Positions 34,518 through 43,005 of a DNA stretch of 64,000 nucleotides are shown here, in pieces. The translations under genes and the position numbers were made by a program. Each line of letters starts with the position of its first letter. Positions within the stretch are counted from its first letter, which is position 1. The notes beneath the pieces were generated by a model that searched no databases, had not been told where the DNA came from, and was given only the letters and a program-made list of their open reading frames with translations. The DNA is from Planctomycetota bacterium (GTDB lineage: Bacteria > Planctomycetota > Phycisphaerae > Phycisphaerales > UBA1924), in NCBI GenBank assembly GCA_030950285.1, contig JAUZRR010000013.1, forward strand, positions 1 through 64,000, in the 5' to 3' direction.

Positions 34518-35689
34518 AACGGCGTGCGGACCACCCCGTCCAACGCATGTACCGGTTTCGCATGACGGGGCTGGTCTATCTCGCGGTGACCGGTTTCCTT
34601 GCGATCGCCGCGATATCGAGCCAGAACAACCTGCTTTTCTGGGGTCTTGGCCTGGCTGTCGCGGGCATCGGGGTGTCGGGCATCATCTCGGGGCTCGGGC
34701 TGATGGGCATCCGCGCCGAGCGCGAGACGATCCCCGACGGGTCGGCCGGGGGGCGGATGGTCGTCCGCTATCGCATTCGCAACAGCAACTGGATCGCCCC
34801 GGCGTTCGGGCTGACGATCTCCGAGCGCGAGCCCCCGCGGCGGCGTCGGGTCAGCACGCCTTGGCAGCGCTGCCTCACCCGGCCGGTCGCGTTTGTCTCG
34901 TGCGTGCGCTCCGGGCAGGAGGTCATCGCCGAGGCGCGCCCGCTCGCGACCCGTCGCGGGCAGCCGGAGTTTACCGACATTATCATTTCGTCAGGCTTTC
35001 CCTTCGGCCTGGCGACCAAGAGCCTCCGGTTTGCCCAGCACCGCACGGCGCTGGTCTATCCCAAGCCCGCAGCGATCGACCCCCGGGTGCTCAGTCACGC
35101 GGGCATCGGCACCGGCCGCGACGGCTCGACGCGGCGGGTCGGGGACAACACAGGCGATTTTTACGGCATCCGCGAGTACGTGCCGGGTGACGCGATGCGG
35201 TCGATCTCCTGGAGCGCCACCGCACGGGTCGGCGATCTGGTCGTGCGGCAGAACGCCCTCCCCGCGCCGACGCGGCTATGGGTTCGGCTGCACCTTGACG
35301 GGGCTGCCAACGGGGAAGAAGCCGAGTCCACTATCGCTCTGGCGGCGGGAGTGCTCAAGGCCGCGACCGACCGGGGCTATCTCGTCGGCTTGCTCTGCCC
35401 CGAGCACGGCGTCCACACGTTGCCCGTAGCCGGGCGGGTCGGGCTCCGCAATGCGCTGGCGAGGCTCGCCGCACTCGATGTCGAGCGTGACAAGACTGAT
35501 GCCGCTGCTGAGGGCGTTGCGCCGAGCACCGCTGCGACCCCCGAGCCCAAAGCGCGTGAGCTCGTCGTTACGGTTCGGCCGCACGCTTCGGGTGGCGTCT
35601 CCAGATCCGGCCGGACACTCACGCTCGATACCGCACGCAGGACCGACGCGCCGGGCAGCGTGCCGACCAAGCCGGAGCGGGTCGCATGA
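34514..35689 (+). CDS. DUF58 domain protein
   Basis: 391 residues from GTG overlapping the previous stop. Two membrane helices near the N-terminus (about 18-38 and 40-62) are followed by a long cytoplasmic or periplasmic part with the DUF58 signature GTRRVGDNTGDFYGIREYVPGDAMRSISWSATAR-like block (about 195-230), broken here as DNTGDFYGIREYVPGD and ISWSATAR. DUF58 proteins are commonly encoded next to a MoxR ATPase and a transglutaminase; here only the transglutaminase follows. Molecular function is not established for the family. The last 60 residues are low complexity. Confidence 0.88.
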   Translation: MKRRADHPVQRMYRFRMTGLVYLAVTGFLAIAAISSQNNLLFWGLGLAVAGIGVSGIISGLGLMGIRAERETIPDGSAGGRMVVRYRIRNSNWIAPAFGLTISEREPPRRRRVSTPWQRCLTRPVAFVSCVRSGQEVIAEARPLATRRGQPEFTDIIISSGFPFGLATKSLRFAQHRTALVYPKPAAIDPRVLSHAGIGTGRDGSTRRVGDNTGDFYGIREYVPGDAMRSISWSATARVGDLVVRQNALPAPTRLWVRLHLDGAANGEEAESTIALAAGVLKAATDRGYLVGLLCPEHGVHTLPVAGRVGLRNALARLAALDVERDKTDAAAEGVAPSTAATPEPKARELVVTVRPHASGGVSRSGRTLTLDTARRTDAPGSVPTKPERVA

Positions 35690-37902
35690 ACAGCCGCGCA
35701 GGCCGAGCCCGGGCGTTGCTGGCGTGTTGTGCGATCTCGCTGATCGCGTACGCCGCAGCCTCACCGACGCCTGAAATGCAGGCGCTGGCGATCCTCCTCG
35801 GGGCGGTCGGCCTGGTGGTGTCCTCGCCGCTGATCGGGCTTCGACTCCCGCGGTGGGTCGCTGGGCTTGCGACGCTCGCGGTCTTGCTCTACACCCTCAA
35901 CCGGACGCTGGCCGAGGGGCTGGGCGTGCACCAGTTCGCGGCATTTGTGACGTGGATGATCGTCGTCAAGCTCTTCGATCGGAGGCACCCCGGCGACGAC
36001 GCCCAACTGCTCGCGTATTCAATCTTTCTCGCGCTGGCTGCGGTCATCGTGAGCAACGGGCTGCTGGTCGGCGTGCTCACGATCAGCTACCTGCCGCTCC
36101 TGGCGTACGCCGCGATGTACCTGCAACTGCAACTGGCGCTGAGCAAGGCAGAACGGCTGGCGGGCAAGGGCGTGCCCAGAGCACACGGGCGGCCCCCGGT
36201 CCGGGCGGTGGCGGGTGCGGGGGTGGGCGGCTCGCTCCGTCGCACCAGCCTGTTCGCGATTGCGCTGGGCTTGGTCGTCGCGGGCTTCGTGTTCGTGATC
36301 GTGCCCCGAGGCGCAGGGCTGCGGCAGATCGGGCAGCTGGGCAATCCATCCGCCGGGCGGCTGGTCTCGTTTTCTGATCGTGTCCGCGTGGGCAGCGGCG
36401 GGACCATCTCGATGTCGAGGCGTCCGGTCCTGCACCTGGCGCTGCGGAATGCTGCCGGCGAACCGATGGGCGGGCGGGGGGCGGTCAAATACCTCCGGGG
36501 CGCAGCACTCGACCGCTACGAGGACGGGACATGGTTCAGCTCGGGCAGCCCCGACGCCATCGGCACGCGGCAGGAAGTGATCGCCGAGCAGGCGATCGCG
36601 TTCGGGGCTTCGGGCGGACAGGCCGGGCTCTATCAGGAGATCACGCTCCTGGCGACACCCGACGACTTTACCTATCTGTTCGCGATCTGGAGGCCGACAA
36701 AGTTCACGCCACTGGACCCGGGACAGATCGCACACTCGGCCCGCGACGGGACCGCGATGGTCAACTCCGGGGGCGGCAAGTACCGGTATGTCATCCGGTC
36801 GAGCCTGATCGAGCCGTCGATCCGCCGCCGGACCCAGAGGCAGCCGACCTCGTGGGATTCAGAAGTCGTCTCGCAGGTCGCCGCGGAGATACTCCTCGAA
36901 GCCGGGATCGAGCCCGATCCGAACCTGCGTCCGATCGACGACGACGACCGGGCGATCATCGCGTTCCGGCGGCACTTCTGGGACAACTACACCTACAGCC
37001 TGGGGGAGCCCCCGCCGCCCTCTGGGGTCGAACCCACCGAGTGGTTCCTGACCGGGACCGACCGCGGGCACTGCGAGCACTACGCCTCGGGGCTCGCGGC
37101 GTTGTGCCGGAGTGTGGGCATCCCCGCCCGCGTGGTGACCGGGTACCTCGCAGCAGAATACAACCGGTCGACGCACGCCTATGTGGTCCGCGAGAGCAAC
37201 GCGCACGCCTGGGTCGAAGCGCAGGGCGACCCGGGCTTGTGGAAGACCTACGACGCGACCCCGCCGTCGGAGTTGACGAGCCTGCACGGCCCTGCCCCGG
37301 GGCTGCTCGCCCGCGCCGGCCGGTTGCTCGACACGCTCAACTACGCGTGGGTGAACTCGATCGTGTCGTTTGACCGGGGGAGCCGGTCGGAGTTGCTCTC
37401 GCTCGACTCGCCGCGCACGCAGGAGCTGTCGGAGAAAGCCGACGAGGTGCTCGGGGCGATGCGGACCGCGTCAGTCAAGGACACGGCGGTGCTCGCGGTG
37501 AAGATCTTCGCCGGGATCGTCGGCAGCATTCTGCTCGGGGTTCTGGGTGTCGTGCTTGTGCGGCGTTGGCGGGTGTGGTGGAGCAGACGCCCGGGAGCGA
37601 TCCCCCGGCGGATCGCCGACGCCGACGCCAGAGCGCGGGTGGTGGCGAACCCGATCTACCAGGAAATGCTCGGCACGCTCGCGCGGTCGGGGATCACCAA
37701 GCCCGAATGGCAGCCGCCGTGTTCGTGGAGTGAAGCGCTGGGCGCGTCGACTTCGACCGAAAACGTCGCGCCGGTCGTCGCCGAGTTGGTCGAGCTTTAC
37801 TATGTGATCCGGTTTGGTGGGCGCGAGCTGAGCCGAGCCCAACTCGTTCGCGCCCGCGAACTCCTCGATGCTCTCAAGTCGGCGGCTTCACGGGCGGCGT
37901 GA
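35686..37902 (+). CDS. Membrane transglutaminase-like protein (TgpA/DUF3488 type)
   Basis: 738 residues. About six hydrophobic helices (residues 1-165) form the DUF3488 region. The periplasmic transglutaminase core carries the complete triad: C463 in DRGHCEHYA, H507 in SNAHAWVEA and D523 in TYDATPP. A further transmembrane helix (about 605-625) precedes a cytoplasmic DUF4129-like tail. The Pseudomonas TgpA relative has periplasmic transglutaminase activity; substrates are not known. Translationally coupled to the DUF58 gene (4-nt overlap). Confidence 0.92.
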   Translation: MNSRAGRARALLACCAISLIAYAAASPTPEMQALAILLGAVGLVVSSPLIGLRLPRWVAGLATLAVLLYTLNRTLAEGLGVHQFAAFVTWMIVVKLFDRRHPGDDAQLLAYSIFLALAAVIVSNGLLVGVLTISYLPLLAYAAMYLQLQLALSKAERLAGKGVPRAHGRPPVRAVAGAGVGGSLRRTSLFAIALGLVVAGFVFVIVPRGAGLRQIGQLGNPSAGRLVSFSDRVRVGSGGTISMSRRPVLHLALRNAAGEPMGGRGAVKYLRGAALDRYEDGTWFSSGSPDAIGTRQEVIAEQAIAFGASGGQAGLYQEITLLATPDDFTYLFAIWRPTKFTPLDPGQIAHSARDGTAMVNSGGGKYRYVIRSSLIEPSIRRRTQRQPTSWDSEVVSQVAAEILLEAGIEPDPNLRPIDDDDRAIIAFRRHFWDNYTYSLGEPPPPSGVEPTEWFLTGTDRGHCEHYASGLAALCRSVGIPARVVTGYLAAEYNRSTHAYVVRESNAHAWVEAQGDPGLWKTYDATPPSELTSLHGPAPGLLARAGRLLDTLNYAWVNSIVSFDRGSRSELLSLDSPRTQELSEKADEVLGAMRTASVKDTAVLAVKIFAGIVGSILLGVLGVVLVRRWRVWWSRRPGAIPRRIADADARARVVANPIYQEMLGTLARSGITKPEWQPPCSWSEALGASTSTENVAPVVAELVELYYVIRFGGRELSRAQLVRARELLDALKSAASRAA

Positions 37903-38056
37903 ACGGCGTCGGCGGTTCTCGGACCGGTCCGGTGCGTGCCATGCCGCACAAGCCGAAGTCGGTCGGGCTACACGCCGGGCTCTGCCCGCACACGGTCAAT
38001 CCCGCCCGCGATCGGCTCGATGGCACAGGCTGAGTCTCGCAGGGAGGGAGCAGACC

Positions 38057-38902
38057 ATGCCAGCAAACCGGTCCCGTACACATCGATGGCGCGATTGCCT
38101 CTGGCAGGTCTATGAGCGCGGCGGCGCTCTGGAGATATCTCTCGCCCGCCCGGGCCAGACCGAATCGTCAGGCAGCGACCTGATCTGGCGCGTGAAGATC
38201 ATGCACCTGACCGAGGACGAGATCGTCGTCTCCCAGCCGGCTGCGTTCGGGCGGACGATCCGGATCGAGCCGGGCGCAGCGCTCATCGGCGCGATGAGCA
38301 TCGGACAGAACCGATGGATGTTCCGGACCTCGGTCCAGAGCATCGGGAACCACGATCGGCTGCGGCTGGCGATGCCCGAGGAAGTGAGTCGATGCTCGCG
38401 CCGCAGCTACTACCGCGCCAGTGCCGTCGGCGTGGAGTTGCCCCAGGTCGAGTGCTGGCCGCTGCTTGATCCCTCGACCGTCGGCGCTGCCGAGGTCGCC
38501 AACGAGGCGTTCGCGAGGGATCTCGCCCGCTATCGCCGTGACCCCGTCGGGCCGCCGCCCTCGCAGCCGCAACTGCTGCCGCAGGTCGGGCCGAGCTTTA
38601 ACGCGAGCCTGGTCAATCTCTCCGGCGGCGGTCTGGGGCTGACCGTGGAGTCTTCAGAATCGGCGGGGCTCGATCGGATCCGGTATCTCTGGCTCAAGGT
38701 TTCACTGGGTGAAGACCTCCCCGCCCCGATCGCGCTGACCGGGCGTGTGGTCCACAGCCATATCGACAGCATGCAGAAGGTCCACCTCGGCATTGCGTTT
38801 GAGTTTGGGTACAACCCCAGTCACCGTGAGTTCGTTATTTCGCAGGTTTGCGGCGTGGTGTCGCGGATGCTCGAAAGCCAGGGAAAGTCCGAAGCAGCCT
38901 AG
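38057..38902 (+). CDS. PilZ-like cyclic-di-GMP-binding protein
   Basis: 281 residues from ATG with GGGAGGGAG upstream. The N-terminal half (about 15-110) resembles the YcgR-N (PilZN) barrel. The PilZ half begins with the arginine motif RCSRRSYYRAS (RxxxR) and has LVNLSGGGLGL in place of the (D/N)xSxxG motif; a 40-residue variable insertion (Pro-rich) lies between them. Together these bind cyclic-di-GMP in YcgR-type proteins. It probably reads the signal hydrolysed by the HD-GYP protein encoded 5 kb away. The preceding gap (37903-38056) shows no recognisable riboswitch. Confidence 0.8.
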   Translation: MPANRSRTHRWRDCLWQVYERGGALEISLARPGQTESSGSDLIWRVKIMHLTEDEIVVSQPAAFGRTIRIEPGAALIGAMSIGQNRWMFRTSVQSIGNHDRLRLAMPEEVSRCSRRSYYRASAVGVELPQVECWPLLDPSTVGAAEVANEAFARDLARYRRDPVGPPPSQPQLLPQVGPSFNASLVNLSGGGLGLTVESSESAGLDRIRYLWLKVSLGEDLPAPIALTGRVVHSHIDSMQKVHLGIAFEFGYNPSHREFVISQVCGVVSRMLESQGKSEAA

Positions 38903-38965
38903 CCTAACAAAGGCCGATGTTTCCGATCGCGCTGTGCGATGGTGCGCGCGGCGCTTTACAGAGAC

Positions 38966-39327
38966 TAAACTCTCAGCAATCGCCCGGACGGGCCGGGCGC
39001 GAGATTTGAGACATACCCCTGCACCACCGCGGACCAAGGCGGCGGTGTGGCTGTAGTTGCTGACGGCTTTCGAACGCTGCATACGTTCTTTACAGATACA
39101 ACCCCGACCCGTGCCGCTGTCGGCACGATCGAGGGCATAACGCAAGCCTGCCGGGCAAAGGTGCCCGTGCTTTGCAGGCAGAGCGGGACAGGGAATCTGC
39201 GATCGACTCTCGGCACGAAGCCGAGCGGTCCGTGGTGTTCGATGATGGCTTGATCTGATACGCAACCACCGCCCGCCGCCCCCGCGCACGGAGCAGCACG
39301 CCCGGCTGCGCGATGGCATGCGCAGCC
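38966..39327 (+). ncRNA. Candidate structured RNA or long leader upstream of RNase Y gene
   Basis: The 445-bp gap between the PilZ gene and rny has no convincing ORF but holds four compact hairpins in a row: 39110-39127 (7-bp stem, loop CTGT), 39146-39179 (6-bp outer and 6-bp inner stems, loop AAGG, one bulge), 39209-39225 (6-bp stem, loop ACGAA) and 39304-39327 (8-bp stem just before rny). A TAAACT hexamer at 38966-38971 could be a -10 box. No match to 6S, SRP, tmRNA or RNase P landmarks was found by eye. It could be a stand-alone RNA or an autoregulatory 5' leader of rny. Confidence 0.35.
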
Positions 39328-39347
39328 ATTCGGAAAGGACGGCGCGC

Positions 39348-40943
39348 ATGATGCTTGCGTCTATCACACTCGCGGCGACCAGCGCCGGAGCGATCGTGTT
39401 GTACATTGTCATCGGGCTCGTCCTCGGGATCCCGGCCGGGCTGATCGTCGCCCGCGCACTCTCAGCCCGCGCGCAGGCCAGCGCCAGAGACCAGGCCCGC
39501 GAGACCATCGAGCGGGCCGAGGCAGAAGCCAAGGCCGCCGCGGAAAAGGTGCGCATCGAGGCCGAGCGTGAGGTGCTCGAGCGCAAGGAGAAGCTCGACG
39601 CCGAGGTCAAAGCATCGCGCGACGAGCTCCGCGAGACCGAACGCAGGCTCGGCAAACGCGAGGACCTGATGCACGAAAAAGAGAGTGCGCTCGCCAAAAG
39701 AGAGTCCGCGCTCGACAAGCAGCAGGACCGGTTGCGGACTCGCGATGAGAAGCTCGCAGCCCGCGAGAAGGATGCCGAGGAGCTTGTCCGCAAGCAGACC
39801 GAAACACTTCACGCCGTGGCGAAAGTCAGCACCGACCAGGCGCTGGAGATGCTCCTCAAGCGGGTCGAGGAAGAGAACCGCTACGAAGTCGCCAAGGTCG
39901 TACAGAACGTCATCAGGCAAGCCGAGGACGACGCCAAGGACAAAGCGACCGAGATCACCCTCATGGCGATCCAGAGGCTCGCAACCGAGGTGACCAGCGA
40001 GTCAACCGTGCGGGCGGTGACCATCCCCTCCGACGACATGAAGGGCCGCATCATCGGCCGCGAAGGGCGGAACATCCGCGCGATCGAGCGAGCGACGGGT
40101 GTGGACATCATCGTCGACGACACGCCGGGAGTCATCATCGTCAGTTGCTTTGACAAGGTGCGGCAGGCGATCGCGGTCGAGTCGCTCGAAAAACTCGTCG
40201 CCGACGGAAGGCTGCACCCTACGCGGATCGAAGAGGTCGTCGAAAAAACCCGCGAAGAGATCGGCGAGAAGATCACCAAAGCCGGGAAAGACGCGGCCCT
40301 TGAGGTCAACACCCGAGGGCTGCACCCCAAGATTGTCGACGCGATGGGCCGCCTGCACTACCGCACGAGCTACGGGCAGAACGTGCTGAGGCACTCGATC
40401 GAGGTGGCGTTCCTGAGCCAGATCATCGCCGAGCAGCTCGGGCTCGACGGGAGGCTGGCGCGACGGTGCGGGTTCCTCCATGACATCGGCAAAGCGATGG
40501 ACCACGAGATGGAAGGCGGGCACCCCAAGATCGGCATGGACTTCGCACGCCAGCACGGCGAACGCGACGAGGCGGTCCTCAACGCGATCGGGGGCCACCA
40601 CGCCGACATCCCCTCGACGACCTTCTACACCCCGATCGTCATGGCGGCCGACGCGGTCTCGAGCGCCAGGCCGGGTGCCAGGCGTGAGAGCATGGAACGC
40701 TACATCCAGCGGCTCAACCAGCTGCAGGATATCGCGATGTCCATCAAGGGCGTCAACGAGGCGTACGCCATCCAGGCGGGACGCGAGGTGCGGGTGATGA
40801 TCGACGCCAACCGGGTCGGTGACGACGAGGCGTTCCTGATCGCCCACGACATCGCCAAGCAGGTTGCCGACGAGATGACCTTTCCGGGCGAGATCAAGGT
40901 AACGGTCTTGCGCGAGACGCGAGCGATCGAGTACGCCAGGTAG
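39348..40943 (+). CDS. rny: Ribonuclease Y
   Basis: 531 residues. RNase Y is a membrane-anchored endoribonuclease that starts mRNA decay. An N-terminal transmembrane helix (about 10-35) is followed by a long coiled coil of Glu/Ala/Lys/Arg repeats (about 40-190), a KH domain (MKGRIIGREGRNIRAIE) and an HD domain with the metal pair in HDIGKAMDHE and GGHHAD. An in-frame start at 39318 lies inside a hairpin; ATG ATG at 39348/39351 after AAAGGA is preferred. The long structured upstream region may regulate it. Confidence 0.94.
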   Translation: MMLASITLAATSAGAIVLYIVIGLVLGIPAGLIVARALSARAQASARDQARETIERAEAEAKAAAEKVRIEAEREVLERKEKLDAEVKASRDELRETERRLGKREDLMHEKESALAKRESALDKQQDRLRTRDEKLAAREKDAEELVRKQTETLHAVAKVSTDQALEMLLKRVEEENRYEVAKVVQNVIRQAEDDAKDKATEITLMAIQRLATEVTSESTVRAVTIPSDDMKGRIIGREGRNIRAIERATGVDIIVDDTPGVIIVSCFDKVRQAIAVESLEKLVADGRLHPTRIEEVVEKTREEIGEKITKAGKDAALEVNTRGLHPKIVDAMGRLHYRTSYGQNVLRHSIEVAFLSQIIAEQLGLDGRLARRCGFLHDIGKAMDHEMEGGHPKIGMDFARQHGERDEAVLNAIGGHHADIPSTTFYTPIVMAADAVSSARPGARRESMERYIQRLNQLQDIAMSIKGVNEAYAIQAGREVRVMIDANRVGDDEAFLIAHDIAKQVADEMTFPGEIKVTVLRETRAIEYAR

Positions 40944-40993
40944 AGCTTTTTGCGTGCGTGTGTTTCGGTGTTCTGGAGGTGGTCACGCCTTGT

Positions 40994-41020
40994 CCCCTCG
41001 CATGCGCGATAGGCTCTACA
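40994..41020 (+). repeat. Dispersed palindromic repeat family A, copy 4
   Basis: CCCCTCGCATGCGCGATAGG plus CTCTACA, between the convergent rny and UbiA-like genes. As at 15538, its CTA (41016-41018) gives the TAG stop codon of the minus-strand gene. Confidence 0.75.
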
Positions 41021-41909
41021 AGAGCGCAACCACTACCGCGATGAGTGTCGCGGCCGGCAGCTTCAGATCGACAAGGTCACGGATCCGCGCCGGCCGGATG
41101 AGCCGGAGCAGCACGGTGAGGCCGAGATTGGCAGCCGTCCACGCAGCCGCTTCGACGAGCACACTCTGCCGGACCCCGATGCCGATCGCGAGCGCTCCGG
41201 CGCAGGTGTGCATCGCCAGCGCGATGTTCCAGGTCGCTGCCGCGCCCCGCTGCACCGGCACGGTCGCGGTCCGGGCCGAGCGGTCGGCAGCGACGTCGTC
41301 GAGGTCGCAGAGCATCGCGTCGGCAGCAACCACCAGCACCAACACCACGAACACCGCCAACGCCACGAGTGAGGGCTCCCGACCGGCAGGGTGTGCCGGG
41401 AGCGCGGGCGACTGCGCAGCGAGAATCACCCCGAGCCCTCCGATCGCGATGCCCGGCATCAGATTCTTCAGGAGCAGTACGTCCTTGGGGCGGCGGCGGG
41501 ACTTTGGTGCGTGGCTGTAGCTCAGCACCCCGAGGATGCCCACCAGCGGCAACACCGCGTCCGCGGGACGGATCGAGACCACAAGCACCGTCCCGAGCGC
41601 GAGCACGCACCACGCGGTGATGCGCAAGGCCCGGCTCCGGGACCGCAAAAAACCGTGCCGCTGTTTGTCCGCAGCAAGGTCCGACGGGTCGAGCAAGCCG
41701 TCGTGCAGTTTCAGGCGGTCGAGCAGATAGAGCCCGACACCGGCGCAGAACGCCGCCAAGAGCGCGTTGATCTGGACCGCCTTCCCGAGCAGGAACGCCG
41801 CGCTGGTGTAGGCCGCAGCGAAGTAGAGCCCCACCCAGACCGCCAGATGCCCGGCGGCAGCGAAAGCCCGTGACGCGAGGCGCGGATTGGTGTCGGGCTC
41901 ACCTGCCAC
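41016..41909 (-). CDS. UbiA-like prenyltransferase family membrane protein
   Basis: 297 residues with about eight hydrophobic helices. The second aspartate-rich motif is recognisable as DLDDVAADRSARTATVPV, the pattern UbiA enzymes use with Mg to hold the diphosphate of the prenyl donor. The first motif is weaker (YLLDRLKLHDGLLD). Members join prenyl chains to quinone or other aromatic acceptors; the substrate here is not evident and no quinone gene is adjacent. Its start overlaps the PpiC gene end by 11 nt. The stop codon comes from a repeat element. Confidence 0.72.
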   Translation of the reverse strand: MAGEPDTNPRLASRAFAAAGHLAVWVGLYFAAAYTSAAFLLGKAVQINALLAAFCAGVGLYLLDRLKLHDGLLDPSDLAADKQRHGFLRSRSRALRITAWCVLALGTVLVVSIRPADAVLPLVGILGVLSYSHAPKSRRRPKDVLLLKNLMPGIAIGGLGVILAAQSPALPAHPAGREPSLVALAVFVVLVLVVAADAMLCDLDDVAADRSARTATVPVQRGAAATWNIALAMHTCAGALAIGIGVRQSVLVEAAAWTAANLGLTVLLRLIRPARIRDLVDLKLPAATLIAVVVALL

Positions 41910-42915
41910 GGCCTGCCTCGACCGACCACGCCAGCGCCGGATCGGTCACCCGCACCCGTGCCTCGGCGAGCAACCGGGTCGCGAGTTGGTCCATACGGAT
42001 CCGTTCCTGCCGCTGTGCGATTTGTTTGCCGAGTTCTTCGCGGGCCTCTTCGAGCGAAACGCCGTCGGGGGGCAGACGCTCGGTGAGATAGACCACCGCG
42101 TGCCCGTTTCGGGTGGAGACGACCGGCCCGATCTCGCCGGGCTGCAACCCGGCAGCCACGCGGCGGATCGAGTTCTCGTACGCCGGGTCGTCGGTGCTGA
42201 ACGGTTCGATGAGCCCGCCGAGCGGGGCGGAGTTGTCGGTCGAATACGTCTCGGCGAGCTTGGCAAACGCCATCTCGTTCCCGGCTGCGAGTGCCTGCGT
42301 GCGCAGGGTCTGGGCGTCCTGCATGGTCGAGACAACGATGAGCCTGACGCGGACCCGCTCGCCGTGCTGGACGCGCCAGGCGAGCTCGACCTGTTCGGGG
42401 GTGATTTCGATACTGTCGCGCACCATCGCGCGCAGCTGCGCGTTGCGGCGGAGCAGTGCCGCGAAGCGCTCCGGCCCGAGCCCGCGCCGCTGGCGGACCT
42501 CGGCGACGAGCGCGGCGGTGTCGGTGCTCGGAGCGAGTCTGGCGCTCCGGCTGACGGCGTGCGCGAGCCACTCGCGCTCACGGTCGAGGTCGGCCCGGGT
42601 GATCGCAACGCCCTGCCGCCGGGCTTCGCGGTCGAGCACGAGTTCGAGGGCGATCTCTTCGACCACGACCGCGCCGGCTGCCTCGGCAAGACGGCCGGCA
42701 ATCACGCTCCACTCGATGGGAGTTCGATCGACCGAGAACGCCGCGACCCCCGCCGCCGGGCCGAGGTATCGGGTACTCCCGCCCGCGGCATACCGGGCCG
42801 CCCGGTCGAGCCCGCGGAAGGTGTCAGGACGGGAAGACCCCCCGGACCCGCACCCGCCCGACAGCAAGATGCCGCACAGGAGAGCGCAGATTCCGGCCGC
42901 GGTGAGTCGGTTCAT
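41899..42915 (-). CDS. PpiC/parvulin-type peptidyl-prolyl isomerase lipoprotein
   Basis: 338 residues. Signal peptide with lipobox LSGGC (Cys about 22), a SurA/PrsA-like helical N-terminal region (about 60-180), then a parvulin domain (about 190-290) with AFAKLAETYSTDNSAPLGGLI, PGEIGPVVSTRNGHAVVYLTER, and a C-terminal helix. Such proteins assist folding of exported proteins in the periplasm. GGLI replaces the common GGdLG loop, a mild deviation. Coupled to the UbiA-like gene downstream. Confidence 0.88.
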   Translation of the reverse strand: MNRLTAAGICALLCGILLSGGCGSGGSSRPDTFRGLDRAARYAAGGSTRYLGPAAGVAAFSVDRTPIEWSVIAGRLAEAAGAVVVEEIALELVLDREARRQGVAITRADLDREREWLAHAVSRSARLAPSTDTAALVAEVRQRRGLGPERFAALLRRNAQLRAMVRDSIEITPEQVELAWRVQHGERVRVRLIVVSTMQDAQTLRTQALAAGNEMAFAKLAETYSTDNSAPLGGLIEPFSTDDPAYENSIRRVAAGLQPGEIGPVVSTRNGHAVVYLTERLPPDGVSLEEAREELGKQIAQRQERIRMDQLATRLLAEARVRVTDPALAWSVEAGRGR

Positions 42916-43005
42916 ACAAGGATCAGAGCCGAGAGAAGAGAAAAGATCAACCCGAGGCCCCGAAAGCGAGTATGGTGCACCGGGACAGCGGCCACACCAC
43001 GCGAT

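Noticed and set aside
37903-38056. Cyclic-di-GMP riboswitch before the PilZ gene
   Set aside because: No GEMM-I or GEMM-II core could be aligned by eye.
38903-39347. 6S RNA, SRP RNA, RNase P RNA or tmRNA
   Set aside because: The landmark sequences of each were searched for by eye and not found, so only an unnamed structured RNA is proposed.
41887-43005. 373-residue upstream extension of the zinc-ribbon gene
   Set aside because: Antisense to the PpiC lipoprotein gene; the zinc ribbon begins right after ATG 43006.
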